From positions 620,001 through 684,000 of the forward strand of contig NZ_WELI01000003.1 of assembly GCF_009184635.1 (NCBI RefSeq): a DNA stretch of 64,000 nucleotides, given 5' to 3'. Origin of the DNA: Rudanella paleaurantiibacter. Lineage in GTDB: Bacteria > Bacteroidota > Bacteroidia > Cytophagales > Spirosomataceae. A program made the position numbers and the translations under genes. Below the pieces are notes generated by a model. That model saw only the letters and a list, made by a program, of their open reading frames with translations, was not told the DNA's origin and did not search any database. Numbering within the stretch: the stretch's first letter is position 1; every line of letters begins with the position of its first letter. Below are positions 42,727 through 52,362 of this stretch, piece after piece.

Positions 42727-45700
42727 ATGCTTCGTGAATTACGCGCCCATATTTCCATTTTAGTTACTCTCATTATAATCTCCTCTTGTAAACAGGAGAC
42801 GCCCTTATTTACACTTGTACCGACATCTGAAACCGGTATCACGTTTAGTAACCGCATTACCGATAACGACACCTTTAATATTGTCGATTTTGAGTATATA
42901 TACAATGGTGCAGGGGTAAGTATTGCCGACTTCAATGGCGACAGTTTGCAGGATATTTTTTTCACCGGCAATCAGGCTACCAACCGGCTCTACATCAACA
43001 AGGGAAAAAAAGGAGGGGCTTCGCTTCAGTTTGCCGATGTGACCAAGCAGGCCGCCGTTGATGGAAACGGTAAATGGTGCTCCGGTGTAGCCCTTGTCGA
43101 CATCAACAATGACGGCCGAATGGACATATATGTCGGTGCAACCGTAAGCAAAAATGCGGCCCGGCGTGAAAATTTACTGTTCATCAATGAAGGCAACCAA
43201 ACCGGTGCCGATGGCCTTTCGGTACCAGTATTCAAAGAGCGGGCCCGCGAATACGGCATTGCCGACGATGGGCACACCACCCATTCTGCCTTTTTTGACT
43301 ACGATAACGACGGAGACCTTGACCTGTACGTACTTACCAACACGATTGAGCAATACCCCAACGCGTACCGGACCAAAGTAAAGGACGGTTCGTCGGCCAC
43401 TACCGACCGACTGTATCGGAACATGACCGTCGAGCGAAAAACCGGTAAAGCAAGTGCCCCGGCCGGAACCCCACTTTTTGTCAATGTATCGCGTGAGGCT
43501 GGTATCCTGACCGAAGGGTACGGGTTGGGCGTTTCAATTGTTGACATCAACCGCGACGGCTGGAAAGATATTTACGTCACCAACGACTACATCACCGACG
43601 ATCTGCTTTATATCAACAACCAGAAAGGTGGGTTTACCGACCGGGCGGCTGATTACTTCAAGCACACCAGTAACTCGGCTATGGGCAACGATGTGGCCGA
43701 TATTAATAATGATGGGTTAGCCGAAGTGGTAGCCGTGGATATGCAACCCCGCGATAATTACCGCAAAAAAATGCTGATGGGGCCCAACAGCTACCAAAAC
43801 TACCTTAACAATGAGGAATTTAAGTACAATTACCAGTATGTGCGCAATACACTTCAGCTGAACGGTGGTCCGCGCCCCGGTAGTAAAGACCCTGTTTTTT
43901 CGGAAATCAGCCTGCTGGCCGACGTAGCCGAAACGGACTGGAGTTGGTCTCCCCTACTGGCCGACTTTGACCATGATGGATACCGGGACTTGATGATTAC
44001 GAACGGGTTTCCGAAGGACATTACCGACCGCGATTTTGTCAGCTTTCGGCAGGAGAGCGGGGCGGTAGCCACCAAAAGTTATCTGCTGAGCCAAATTCCA
44101 GTGGTTAAAATCAGCAACTACGCGTTTCGGAACCGCGCTGGCGACTCGGACGACGAGCAGCTACTGTTCGACGACGTGACGCAGGACTGGGGTCTGTTCA
44201 AACCGTCGTTTTCAAACGGGGCGGCCTACGGAGACCTCGACAATGATGGGGATCTGGATTACGTCACCAACAACATCAACGACTCGGCCTTTGTGTACCG
44301 CAACAACCTGATGGAGCAGAAAGCCGGTCAGACAAGCTACCTCCGCGTTGGATTTGTAGGAACCGAGTTCAACCGAATGGGGCTGGGAGCCTTGGTTGAA
44401 ATCGATTACAAAGATGCCAAAGGTGTAGCTCGGCGGCAGGTTTACGAACATAGCCCGTATCGGGGGTATCTGTCATCAGTGGAACCGTTTGCACACTTCG
44501 GTCTGGGCACCATCAAAACCGTCGACCGGGTACGTATTATCTGGCCGGGGATCAACGGGCAGCCTGCCCGCCAGCAGGTGCTGACGAACGTAAAAACAAA
44601 TCAGGTTCTTACCGCCGATGCCCGAAACGCCAACGAGCTGTACCAGCCTGAAACACGCGGGGCAGCCCCGAGCCCACTGCGCGACATTACCGACTCCGTT
44701 GGGGTTCAGTTTGTGCATCAGGAGCCGGAATACATCGATTTCAACAACCAGAAACTCCTGCCCCACAAACTGTCGCAGTTTGGCCCAGCGGTAGCGGCTG
44801 GCGATGTCAACGGCGATGGTCTGGACGATTTCTTTGTGGGGGGCTCGCGCCAACATAGTGGTACGTTTTTCCTCCAGCAAACCAATGGGCGGTTTACATC
44901 GCAACCTCTCCAGCCGGGACCAACACCCAACCCACTCAAGCCGGAAGAAGACATGGGCGTTCTCTTGTTCGACGCCGATACTGATGGTGACCTCGATCTG
45001 TACATTGCCAGCGGTAGCTGTGAAGATAATGCTGGTGCCCCGACCTATCAGGATCGACTTTACGTGAACGACGGCAAAGGCCGGTTTACCCTGGCAACCG
45101 GTAGCCTACCTGCCAATACCACCAGTAAGTCGTGCGTAAAAGCCGCTGATTTTGACCGCGATGGCGACCTTGATCTGTTTGTGGGTGGCCGTGTGGAGCC
45201 AGATCAATACCCCAAGCCAGTTACGAGCCTGCTTCTTCGTAACGATACACCCAAAGGCGGTACAGGAGCTCCCCGGTTTACCGATGTTACGGCAAAGGTG
45301 GCCCCGGCCCTGCAAAACGTGGGGCTGGTGTGCGATGCCCTCTGGACCGACCCTGACAACGATGGTTGGCCTGATCTTATGCTGGCGGGCGAGTTTATGG
45401 CGCTAACCCTCCTGAAAAATGGCCAGAAACAACCCTTTGCGGCTGTACCCATCTCACCCGACGTGAAAGGCTGGTGGAACTCGCTCACACCCGGCGACTT
45501 CGACGCCGACGGGGACATCGATTACATTGCCGGAAACCTCGGCCTCAATGCCCGAATGCGGGCGAGTAAGCTCGAACCGGTGCGCCTGTACGCGGGCGAT
45601 TTCGACAATAATGGTTTCTACGACGCTATTCCCACTATTTTCATCCCCGAAACGGCCAACGAAGGGGCTCCGCGCAAAGAGTACACATTTCACGGCCGCG

Positions 45701-46407
45701 ACGACCTTATTAAGCAGATGATTGTGATGCGGAAGAGGTTTCCGCTATACAAAGATTTTACCACCGCCAGTATCGACAAACTTCTGACCGAAGAGGAGCA
45801 CAGTAAAGCGATGGTTCTCGAAGCCAATGAGTTTCGCTCTATGTACCTCGAAAACAAAGGGGTTGGCCCCGACGGCAAAGCCCAGTTTGCCATGCATCCG
45901 CTGCCCGCAATGGCGCAGTTAGGGCCTATTTTCGGCATGGTTGCTCAGGATGTTGACAATGACGGCAATCTCGATGTGGTGCTGGTTGGCAATGATTATA
46001 GCGGAGAGGTGTCGATAGGCCGGTACGATGCCCTCAACGGGCTCTGGCTCCGCGGCAACGGTAAAGGTGGATTTACCCCAACGACCGCAGCAGCCAGTGG
46101 TTTTTACGTGCCGGGCAACGCCAAAGGGCTGGCTCAGCTCACTGATGCAAAGGGCCGCCCGCTACTGGTAGCCACCCAAAACCGGGGCAAATTGTGTATC
46201 TTCCGACAAACAACGCCCAGCCGAAGCATCCGGCTACAACCCAACGACGCCAGTGGGCTGGTTACGCTGCCTAATGGCAAGCGGCAACGGGTCGAGTTTG
46301 GATATAGTCAGTCGTTTTTATCGCAGTCGGCTCGCCAGCTGGTATTGCCTCCCAACGTCAAGTCCGTTGTGATTACCGACGGATCGGGCAAACAGCGGCA
46401 GTTATAA
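42727..46407 (+). CDS. FG-GAP/VCBS repeat lipoprotein with ASPIC/UnbV domain (CRTAC1-like)
   Basis: A 1226-residue surface or periplasmic lipoprotein with lipobox SSC near residue 20. It is built of many FG-GAP/VCBS calcium-type loops of the form D-x-N/D-x-D-G (DFNGDSLQDIFF, DINNDGRMDIYV, DYDNDGDLDLYV, DFDHDGYRDLMI, DFDADGDIDYIAG). Residues about 550-625 form an ASPIC/UnbV domain (MGLGALVEIDYKD, then HFGLGTIKTVDRVRIIWPG). A second propeller half follows. Such proteins often adjoin SusC/SusD loci in Bacteroidota and presumably bind glycans or act in their processing. It leads the GH113-like and DUF1080 genes. Confidence 0.92.
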   Translation: MLRELRAHISILVTLIIISSCKQETPLFTLVPTSETGITFSNRITDNDTFNIVDFEYIYNGAGVSIADFNGDSLQDIFFTGNQATNRLYINKGKKGGASLQFADVTKQAAVDGNGKWCSGVALVDINNDGRMDIYVGATVSKNAARRENLLFINEGNQTGADGLSVPVFKERAREYGIADDGHTTHSAFFDYDNDGDLDLYVLTNTIEQYPNAYRTKVKDGSSATTDRLYRNMTVERKTGKASAPAGTPLFVNVSREAGILTEGYGLGVSIVDINRDGWKDIYVTNDYITDDLLYINNQKGGFTDRAADYFKHTSNSAMGNDVADINNDGLAEVVAVDMQPRDNYRKKMLMGPNSYQNYLNNEEFKYNYQYVRNTLQLNGGPRPGSKDPVFSEISLLADVAETDWSWSPLLADFDHDGYRDLMITNGFPKDITDRDFVSFRQESGAVATKSYLLSQIPVVKISNYAFRNRAGDSDDEQLLFDDVTQDWGLFKPSFSNGAAYGDLDNDGDLDYVTNNINDSAFVYRNNLMEQKAGQTSYLRVGFVGTEFNRMGLGALVEIDYKDAKGVARRQVYEHSPYRGYLSSVEPFAHFGLGTIKTVDRVRIIWPGINGQPARQQVLTNVKTNQVLTADARNANELYQPETRGAAPSPLRDITDSVGVQFVHQEPEYIDFNNQKLLPHKLSQFGPAVAAGDVNGDGLDDFFVGGSRQHSGTFFLQQTNGRFTSQPLQPGPTPNPLKPEEDMGVLLFDADTDGDLDLYIASGSCEDNAGAPTYQDRLYVNDGKGRFTLATGSLPANTTSKSCVKAADFDRDGDLDLFVGGRVEPDQYPKPVTSLLLRNDTPKGGTGAPRFTDVTAKVAPALQNVGLVCDALWTDPDNDGWPDLMLAGEFMALTLLKNGQKQPFAAVPISPDVKGWWNSLTPGDFDADGDIDYIAGNLGLNARMRASKLEPVRLYAGDFDNNGFYDAIPTIFIPETANEGAPRKEYTFHGRDDLIKQMIVMRKRFPLYKDFTTASIDKLLTEEEHSKAMVLEANEFRSMYLENKGVGPDGKAQFAMHPLPAMAQLGPIFGMVAQDVDNDGNLDVVLVGNDYSGEVSIGRYDALNGLWLRGNGKGGFTPTTAAASGFYVPGNAKGLAQLTDAKGRPLLVATQNRGKLCIFRQTTPSRSIRLQPNDASGLVTLPNGKRQRVEFGYSQSFLSQSARQLVLPPNVKSVVITDGSGKQRQL

Positions 46408-46440
46408 CCGCATTTTTCACCTTTTTTCTGAACCCGTTTC

Positions 46441-47460
46441 ATGCAACTTTCATTGGTACTGCTGCTTTTGGGAATTCTGAGTTGCCAGTCGGTGGCCTCG
46501 TACCGCACGCAGGAGCCAAAAATGAAAGGCGTGAATCTGGTGGCCCCACCCCGCCAACCCGCGCCCGATGCCCTGAATGGCCCACGGCAGGTGGGGGCCG
46601 ACTGGGTTGCCGTGATTCCGTACGGATTCTGCCGGCAGGGCGACCCGCACTTTTACTACAGTGGCAACCCACCACCGGGCAAGCGGAATATGGGACAGTG
46701 GTGGGGCGAAACTCCGCAGGGAGTGGCCGAAACCATCCGAATGGCACGGGAGCAAAACCTGAAGGTGATGTTAAAACCACACGTCTGGATGATGGGCGGC
46801 TCACACCTCGACCTGGCCTTTACCAACGAGGCCGATTGGCAAACGTTTGAAACGGATTACACGAAGTACATTCTGCACCACGCGCACCTAGCCGATTCGC
46901 TCCGGGTCGATCTATTTTGCATCACGACCGAGCTGGATCGGTTCGCGGTAGCCCGGCCTCAGTTTTGGAGCCGTCTGATTAGTCAGGTCAAAGCCATTTA
47001 CAAAGGCAAACTGACCTACGCGGCCAATTGGGATCGGTACGCCCAGATTCCGTTCTGGCACGAACTCGACTACATCGGCGTCGATGCCTATTTTCCGCTT
47101 TCAGACAGCCCGACCCCAAGTGTGCGGGCTATGAACCGGGGCTGGAAAGACCACATACAGGCATTGAGCGAGTTAAGTGGCGAGAAGCAGAAGCCAATTC
47201 TGTTTACGGAGTTTGGCTATAGAGCCTGCGACTACACCGCCCGGAGGCCCTGGGAGTCGGACACGGACTGTACACCCAACGAACAGGCGCAAGCGCAAGC
47301 CTACTCCGCCCTGTTTGAGTCAGTATGGCATCAGCCCTGGTTTGCGGGTGGGTTCGTCTGGAAATGGTTCCTGACCGACTCGCCCCACACGCGCCACCCC
47401 GACCAGTATAGCCCACAGCACCGGGCGGCCGCCAGTACGCTTAAAACTGCCTGGCATTAG
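46441..47460 (+). CDS. GH113-like glycoside hydrolase
   Basis: A 339-residue exported TIM-barrel protein. The N-terminus has a lipobox-like SC at residue 15, so it may be a lipoprotein. Sequence follows the GH113 (beta-mannanase type) pattern: MKGVNLVAPPR, LKVMLKPHVWM, the proposed acid/base Glu164 in ITTELDRF and the nucleophile Glu257 in ILFTEFGYR. Known GH113 enzymes act on beta-mannan, but related proteins of other activity exist. It is 33 bases behind the CRTAC1-like gene and likely in its operon. Confidence 0.85.
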   Translation: MQLSLVLLLLGILSCQSVASYRTQEPKMKGVNLVAPPRQPAPDALNGPRQVGADWVAVIPYGFCRQGDPHFYYSGNPPPGKRNMGQWWGETPQGVAETIRMAREQNLKVMLKPHVWMMGGSHLDLAFTNEADWQTFETDYTKYILHHAHLADSLRVDLFCITTELDRFAVARPQFWSRLISQVKAIYKGKLTYAANWDRYAQIPFWHELDYIGVDAYFPLSDSPTPSVRAMNRGWKDHIQALSELSGEKQKPILFTEFGYRACDYTARRPWESDTDCTPNEQAQAQAYSALFESVWHQPWFAGGFVWKWFLTDSPHTRHPDQYSPQHRAAASTLKTAWH

Positions 47461-47514
47461 ATAAGCCACCCGTTTGTCTTATACCCGCAAACGCTTGTCT
47501 GGTTCTTTCTACGC

Positions 47515-48180
47515 ATGAAACGTATCCTTATCCTTCTGACGCCGGCCGTGATGCTGGCCTGTGCCACCCCCAAATCCAACGTGTCGTCGACCTCAGGCGC
47601 CCGCAGCCAGAAAGGCGACGGTTGGGTGAGTTTGTTTAACGGCAAAAACCTCGACGGTTGGAAAGTAGCCGAAAACCCCGCTACGTTCTCGGTTCAAGAT
47701 GGTGCCATTGTGGTATTCGGGCCTCGGGCACACCTGTTCTACGATGGGCCGGTTAACAACCATACGTTTAAAAACTTTGAGTGGAAAGCAACCGTAAAAA
47801 CCATGCCCGGCTCTAACTCAGGCATGTTTATTCATACCGGCTACCAGGAGAAAGGTTGGCCTGCCAAAGGCTACGAAATTCAGGTAAACCAAACCCATAC
47901 CGACTGGCGTAAAACGGGTAGTGTGTACGCCCTTCAGGACGTGAAAGAGGTATTCGTGAAAGACGACGAGTGGTACACCGAGCAGATTACCGTGCAGGGA
48001 AAAATGGTTACGGTACGGATCAACGACAAGATCATCAACCAGTACACTGAGCCCGACAGCATCAGCAATAAACCCAACATTGCGCGCAAACTGAGCAGTG
48101 GTACGGTGGCTTTACAGGGTCATGACCCCAAAAGCAAAGTGTTGTTCAAAGACATTATGATTCGGGTACTACCCGACTAA
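47515..48180 (+). CDS. DUF1080 (3-keto-disaccharide hydrolase fold) lipoprotein
   Basis: A 221-residue lipoprotein (MLAC lipobox, Cys16). Residues about 35-220 form the DUF1080 jelly-roll domain: WVSLFNGKNLDGWKV, SGMFIHTGYQEKGWPAKGYEIQV, then EQITVQGKMVTVRINDK. Family members are linked to carbohydrate binding and hydrolysis of 3-keto sugars. It closes a transcription unit with the CRTAC1-like and GH113-like genes and is followed by a strong terminator. Confidence 0.93.
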   Translation: MKRILILLTPAVMLACATPKSNVSSTSGARSQKGDGWVSLFNGKNLDGWKVAENPATFSVQDGAIVVFGPRAHLFYDGPVNNHTFKNFEWKATVKTMPGSNSGMFIHTGYQEKGWPAKGYEIQVNQTHTDWRKTGSVYALQDVKEVFVKDDEWYTEQITVQGKMVTVRINDKIINQYTEPDSISNKPNIARKLSSGTVALQGHDPKSKVLFKDIMIRVLPD

Positions 48181-48200
48181 ATGTACTTACTCTCCGGCAA

Positions 48201-48232
48201 AACACCTCTCCCAACCGAGAGGTGTTTTTTTA
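48201..48232 (+). terminator. Intrinsic terminator
   Basis: AACACCTCTC at 48201-48210 pairs with GAGAGGTGTT at 48217-48226 and a T run follows. It lies 20 bases after the DUF1080 stop. Confidence 0.92.
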
Positions 48233-48364
48233 TGAGACATCGTACCGGTTCTGTACTAAAATCACCTTAAGACCAGGGAACGTCATTGCCGAAGATCGCC
48301 AGAAGCCCTATCTTCGTTACAATGTCTGAGCAGACACTTCCTCTGGTTTACCGTAACGAATTGA

Positions 48365-50623
48365 ATGAATTTACTTACCAAAGCTTTACTGGAGTCTACA
48401 CCCGGCCCTTTGGGGGTGTTCCAGGGTTTAGCCAGCCCTGAGGGCACCCTTGTCGACTTACTTCTGGTTGAAGCAAACCCCGCAGCGCAGCACTGCTGGA
48501 AACTCCCGGATGCCTCTGCTCAGACACCAACGCTTTCGTCGTTAGTACCCAGCCTCGCCCCTAATTCGTATCGTCAGATACTGAATACCTTACATCAAAC
48601 TGATTCTCAGACCCACTGGCTCTCCCTGTCCGGCGAATCGGGGCGGCTGTCGTTCCTGAAATTACCCGACAGCCCCGATATTCTGGTCGGCGTCCATGGG
48701 CAAATGGCGGCTATCGAACCCGATACAACTGACGCCGATCATCTGCCACTCGCAAAACAAAACGAACTCCTCCGATCGGTACTCGACAGCTCGCAGAGCC
48801 AGATTGCCGCATTTGAAGCCATTCGAAACGAGGCCAACGAAATTGTGGATTTCCGGTACGTGCTGCAAAATGAAACCAACCGCCGGACAACCCAACGCGA
48901 CGACCATCAGGTGATTGGCCACACCATGCTCGAGTATTTTCCGCACACGGTCGAAACAGGCGTATTTGCCCATTATGCGCAGGTTGCCGACACCGGTACC
49001 CCCGCCCGGCTCGATATTCCGTACCAGTACGATGGACTATCAGGGTATTTTGATGTATCGGTTGTGAAGTGGGGGGATGGGATTGTACTTACCATTCAGG
49101 ATAAGCCGGAAAGCTGGGAGGCCGAGCAACAACGCAAACATCAGGCAGAACTGCTTCAGCGCGTAATAGACCACTCGCCGGTGGGTATTATTCTGGCCGA
49201 AGCCATTCGGGATGAGACAGGCGACATTGTAGACTTCCGGTATTTGCTCACCAACTCGTTTAATGCCGGGCTGATGGGCCTTACTGTTGCCGATATGGCC
49301 GGGCGACTGATTAGCTCACTATTTCCAAACTGGCAGACCATACCCCTTTTCGAGACATTTTACACCGTCGCCCAAACCGGTGAAAGCCAACGGTATTCGT
49401 TCGAATATAACCATTTCGGAACGCGCGGTTGGTTTGAAGGGTCGTTTATCAAGCATGGCGACGGGGTTCTGTTCACATTTCTCGACGTATCGGCCATCAA
49501 GCAGGCTGAGGTCGACCAGGAAATTCTGGCCAATCAGCTCGAAGCCATCCTCGATAACTCGCAAACGGCCCTCTCGCTACACGAAGCCATTCGGGACTCG
49601 GCTGGCAAAATTGTGGACTTTCGGACCGTACGGGGGAATCGACTGGCGCGTGAAATCTGGGGCCCACTGACCGAGACCATTTTAGCCAAGCCCTTTAGCC
49701 AGGTACCCAATCCTACCTACGAGGCCGATTTTGCGCGGTACTGCCGGGTTGTAGAAACCGGGCAACCCGAAACCGTTGAGTTTACGTACGGCCCGCAAAC
49801 GTTCCTAATGGCCACCGGTAAGCTGGGCGACGGCGTAGTAATCTCGTTTATCGACATCAGCGAAGTTCGACGGTCGCGCCAGCAACTTGAGGTTGTGATT
49901 CAGGAGCTGAAACGTTCCAACGAAAGCCTGCAACAGTTTGCCTACGTGGCCTCTCACGATTTGCAGGAACCCCTCCGCAAAATCATGGCCTTCGGCGATT
50001 TACTCACCGAACGACATCACAACTCGCTGGATACCAACGCCGTAGATCTGGTGCAACGAATGCAGCAATCGGCCCGGCGGATGTCGATGCTGATTCGGGA
50101 CCTGCTCGATTACTCGCGCATCTCGACCCAGAAAGACCAATTTGAACCGATTAACCTAAATCTGGTCATAACCGATGTGCTGAACGATCTGGACTTACTC
50201 ATCCGCGACTCGGGAGCCAGCATTCAGATAGAGCAGCTACCTACTGTTCAGGGGTCAGCATTGCAGATGCAGCAATTGTTTAACAACCTGATAAGCAATG
50301 CTCTGAAGTTTCAACAAAGCGACCTATCACCCCTCGTTTTGGTTAGTTGCCAGCCTGCCAACCCCAACGAACTTCCCTCTGACCTGAACCCCAACGGGCG
50401 GTATTGGCAGATTTCGGTGCAGGATAATGGTATTGGCTTCGAGAAACAGTACGCTGAACGCATTTTTCAGGTTTTTCAGCGACTCCACAGCAAAGCCAAA
50501 TTTGTGGGTACAGGCGTCGGCCTGGCGATTTGCCGCCGGGTGGTCGAAAACCATAACGGCGCCATTCGGGCGACGAGTGAACTGGGTAAGGGCTCGGTGT
50601 TTACCATTTGGCTACCGGCTTAG
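48365..50623 (+). CDS. Multi-PAS sensor histidine kinase
   Basis: A 752-residue kinase without membrane segments, so probably cytoplasmic. It holds about four PAS-like units in series (roughly residues 10-115, 135-245, 260-375 and 385-505); several share the phrase AIRDE/AIRNE followed by IVDFRYLL. A HisKA domain with His531 in AYVASHDLQEPLRK and an HATPase domain (NLISNALKF, DNGIGFEKQYAERIF, GTGVGLAICRRVVENH) complete it. There is no receiver domain and no response regulator beside it. The last sense codon runs into the left end of a MITE-like element, which supplies the TAG stop. Confidence 0.93.
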   Translation: MNLLTKALLESTPGPLGVFQGLASPEGTLVDLLLVEANPAAQHCWKLPDASAQTPTLSSLVPSLAPNSYRQILNTLHQTDSQTHWLSLSGESGRLSFLKLPDSPDILVGVHGQMAAIEPDTTDADHLPLAKQNELLRSVLDSSQSQIAAFEAIRNEANEIVDFRYVLQNETNRRTTQRDDHQVIGHTMLEYFPHTVETGVFAHYAQVADTGTPARLDIPYQYDGLSGYFDVSVVKWGDGIVLTIQDKPESWEAEQQRKHQAELLQRVIDHSPVGIILAEAIRDETGDIVDFRYLLTNSFNAGLMGLTVADMAGRLISSLFPNWQTIPLFETFYTVAQTGESQRYSFEYNHFGTRGWFEGSFIKHGDGVLFTFLDVSAIKQAEVDQEILANQLEAILDNSQTALSLHEAIRDSAGKIVDFRTVRGNRLAREIWGPLTETILAKPFSQVPNPTYEADFARYCRVVETGQPETVEFTYGPQTFLMATGKLGDGVVISFIDISEVRRSRQQLEVVIQELKRSNESLQQFAYVASHDLQEPLRKIMAFGDLLTERHHNSLDTNAVDLVQRMQQSARRMSMLIRDLLDYSRISTQKDQFEPINLNLVITDVLNDLDLLIRDSGASIQIEQLPTVQGSALQMQQLFNNLISNALKFQQSDLSPLVLVSCQPANPNELPSDLNPNGRYWQISVQDNGIGFEKQYAERIFQVFQRLHSKAKFVGTGVGLAICRRVVENHNGAIRATSELGKGSVFTIWLPA

Positions 50624-50786
50624 AAGCTGTTTGAGTTAGCGATTTGAGACCGTAGGTAGCAGATTTTGGTTGCTGACAAGCCAATTTTTGCCGGTCGTAG
50701 CGGTTGCTACGGCCCAAAAAAGTGGCGCAGACAGCGACCAAAAGCTGCCCTCACGGGCCAAAGTGATTGACTCAAACAGCTTCTAA
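50620..50786. mobile_element. MITE-like element with 19-base terminal inverted repeats
   Basis: TTAGAAGCTGTTTGAGTTA at 50620-50638 and TGACTCAAACAGCTTCTAA at 50768-50786 are inverted partners with one mismatch in 19. The 167-base interior has no reading frame but shows further partial symmetry (GTAGCAGATTTTGGTTGCTG against CAGCGACCAAAAGCTGCC). No duplicated target bases are clear. It is probably a non-autonomous derivative of an insertion sequence mobilised in trans. Confidence 0.75.
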
Positions 50787-50901
50787 AGAAGGAGGTTTTA
50801 TCGATGATTTATAGCGGAAGGACCAAATACTAAAAAACTGGTCCGTGCGGGTGCAACTTCTGCGAGGCAGAGTGCATCTTTCCGTAAACATCGTCAAAAC
50901 C

Positions 50902-51945
50902 ATGAAAACCTTTCTAGGTCCACTCCTTGCCCTCGGCCTTCTGACAACAACATTTACTCAGGCCCAATCGACCGATGACCTTAAGCCGTTTCAAACCAAA
51001 ACTTTCTCAGGAATCAGCGCCGTTCAAGCCCGCACTTCGGGCGGTAGCCTGAGTGTAGAAGGCGGCTCGGGCAACGAAACCAAAGTCGAAATGTACGTGC
51101 GCCCCAACAACTGGAACGGACGCGAAACCATCAGTCAGGACGAAATACAGAAGCGGCTCGAAGATTACGAGATCAGCATTCGGCAGGAAGGAAAAACCGT
51201 GATTGCCACGGCCCGGCGCAAAAACGACCGCAATGACTGGAAACGTGCCCTGAGCATCGGCTTCAAGTTTTACACGCCCCGCAACACCACCGCCGACCTC
51301 GAAACATCGGGGGGTAGTCTGCGGTTGGCGCACCTCACCGGCAATCAGAAACTCGAAACATCGGGCGGCAGTATTCGGCTCGACGATGTACGCGGCACGG
51401 TGAATGGAGAAACCTCAGGTGGTAGCATTCAGATTACCAATTGTCACGATCAGATTACCCTCGAAACATCGGGCGGCAGTATCGAAGCCACTGATTCCGA
51501 CGGTACGCTACGGCTCGAGACATCGGGCGGAAGTATCCGGCTCAACGGTCTGAAAGGCAATATTGTGGCCCAAACGTCGGGCGGCAGCGTGCAGGGGAAT
51601 AACATTGACGGCGAACTGAAAACAGGCACCTCGGGCGGGAGCGTCCGGCTTCGGAACATTGCCGGTAGCGTTGAAACGAGCACCTCAGCCGGTAGCATCG
51701 AACTCGAAATGACCCGTGTCGACAAATACGTACGGGTTGACGGTAGTGTGGGCAGCGTTCGGGTGAAACTACCCATGAACAAGGGGCTCGACCTCGATAT
51801 TCGGGGCAGTAAAGTCGTGTCGGGCGAGCTGCGTAACTTCGATGGACAGGCCGACAAAGACCGGATCAAAGGCCGCGTAAATGGCGGAGGGGCCAGGGTC
51901 GAAATCTCAGCTTCGATGGGCAGTGTGTACCTCAACCAGCAGTAG
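50902..51945 (+). CDS. DUF4097-type secreted repeat protein
   Basis: A 347-residue exported protein with signal peptide about 1-21 (ending FTQAQ). From about residue 133 it has at least seven consecutive units of exactly 18 residues, each starting L-E-T-S-G-G-S or a close variant (LETSGGSIRLDDVRGTVN is one). An imperfect eighth follows, and a related TSGGS lies near residue 37. This predicts a right-handed beta-helix or solenoid. It belongs to the DUF4097/adhesin-like group, often of unknown role near envelope-stress genes. ATG 50902 gives the signal peptide. Confidence 0.88.
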   Translation: MKTFLGPLLALGLLTTTFTQAQSTDDLKPFQTKTFSGISAVQARTSGGSLSVEGGSGNETKVEMYVRPNNWNGRETISQDEIQKRLEDYEISIRQEGKTVIATARRKNDRNDWKRALSIGFKFYTPRNTTADLETSGGSLRLAHLTGNQKLETSGGSIRLDDVRGTVNGETSGGSIQITNCHDQITLETSGGSIEATDSDGTLRLETSGGSIRLNGLKGNIVAQTSGGSVQGNNIDGELKTGTSGGSVRLRNIAGSVETSTSAGSIELEMTRVDKYVRVDGSVGSVRVKLPMNKGLDLDIRGSKVVSGELRNFDGQADKDRIKGRVNGGGARVEISASMGSVYLNQQ

Positions 51946-51967
51946 AGGTGTAAGAGTTGGGGGCTAA

Positions 51968-52022
51968 ATATAAAAAATGAAATAAGCAGCTCATTATGAG
52001 CTGCTTATTTCATTTTTTATAT
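51968..52022. terminator. 26-bp perfect hairpin, bidirectional terminator
   Basis: The arms 51968-51993 and 51997-52022 are perfectly complementary over 26 bases with a three-base loop (TTA). The stem core is AAGCAGCTCA and A/T runs flank it, so it can stop transcription from either side. It lies 22 bases after the DUF4097 stop. Confidence 0.9.
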
Positions 52023-52026
52023 AAAC

Positions 52027-52098
52027 TTTACGTGTTTAGCCGTGTGAAATACGTTTTGCTCATCACCCTCAGGCAACTGACGAGTTGCTGCCCCCTAA
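52027..52098. repeat. Direct repeat, copy A
   Basis: About 70 bases that read TTTACGTGTTTAGCCGTGTG and end CTGACGAGTTGCTGCCCCC are roughly three-quarters identical, by eye, to 54008-54078 in the same orientation. The two copies border the island with the TlpA-like gene. I do not know the origin. Confidence 0.6.
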
Positions 52099-52105
52099 AG
52101 CCAGT

Positions 52106-52291
52106 CTACAGTTTATACGCTTCACCGAAGAAGGTACCCCCAAAACACAGCATTAGCTCGACCATTTGATTGGCCTTCGTCAGGCTCAGAACCTCTGACA
52201 GGTATACTGCGAGGAAGGACTCTGGAGGCAACTTGACTACAGCAAAAAAGAGATAGTAGATCCTCTTTCCTTCATCTTGAACTAGTATTAT
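52106..52291 (-). pseudogene. Coding remnant, C-terminal fragment
   Basis: A 61-codon open frame without a start codon ends in TAG at 52106-52108. The translation is protein-like (KRIYYLFFAVVKLPPESFL then LTKANQMVELMLCFGGTFFG) with a plausible mix of residues, and a stop (TAA) closes the frame at 52292-52294. I do not recognise the family. It may be the tail of a gene lost when this island formed, or chance. The rest of 51946-52362 holds the hairpin and repeat copy A. Confidence 0.4.
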
Positions 52292-52362
52292 TTACGTGGC
52301 ACCAAATCAGCATAGTAGATCCAGATCGTCATCATGAAATCTATATTACTACCAGAAGCTGT

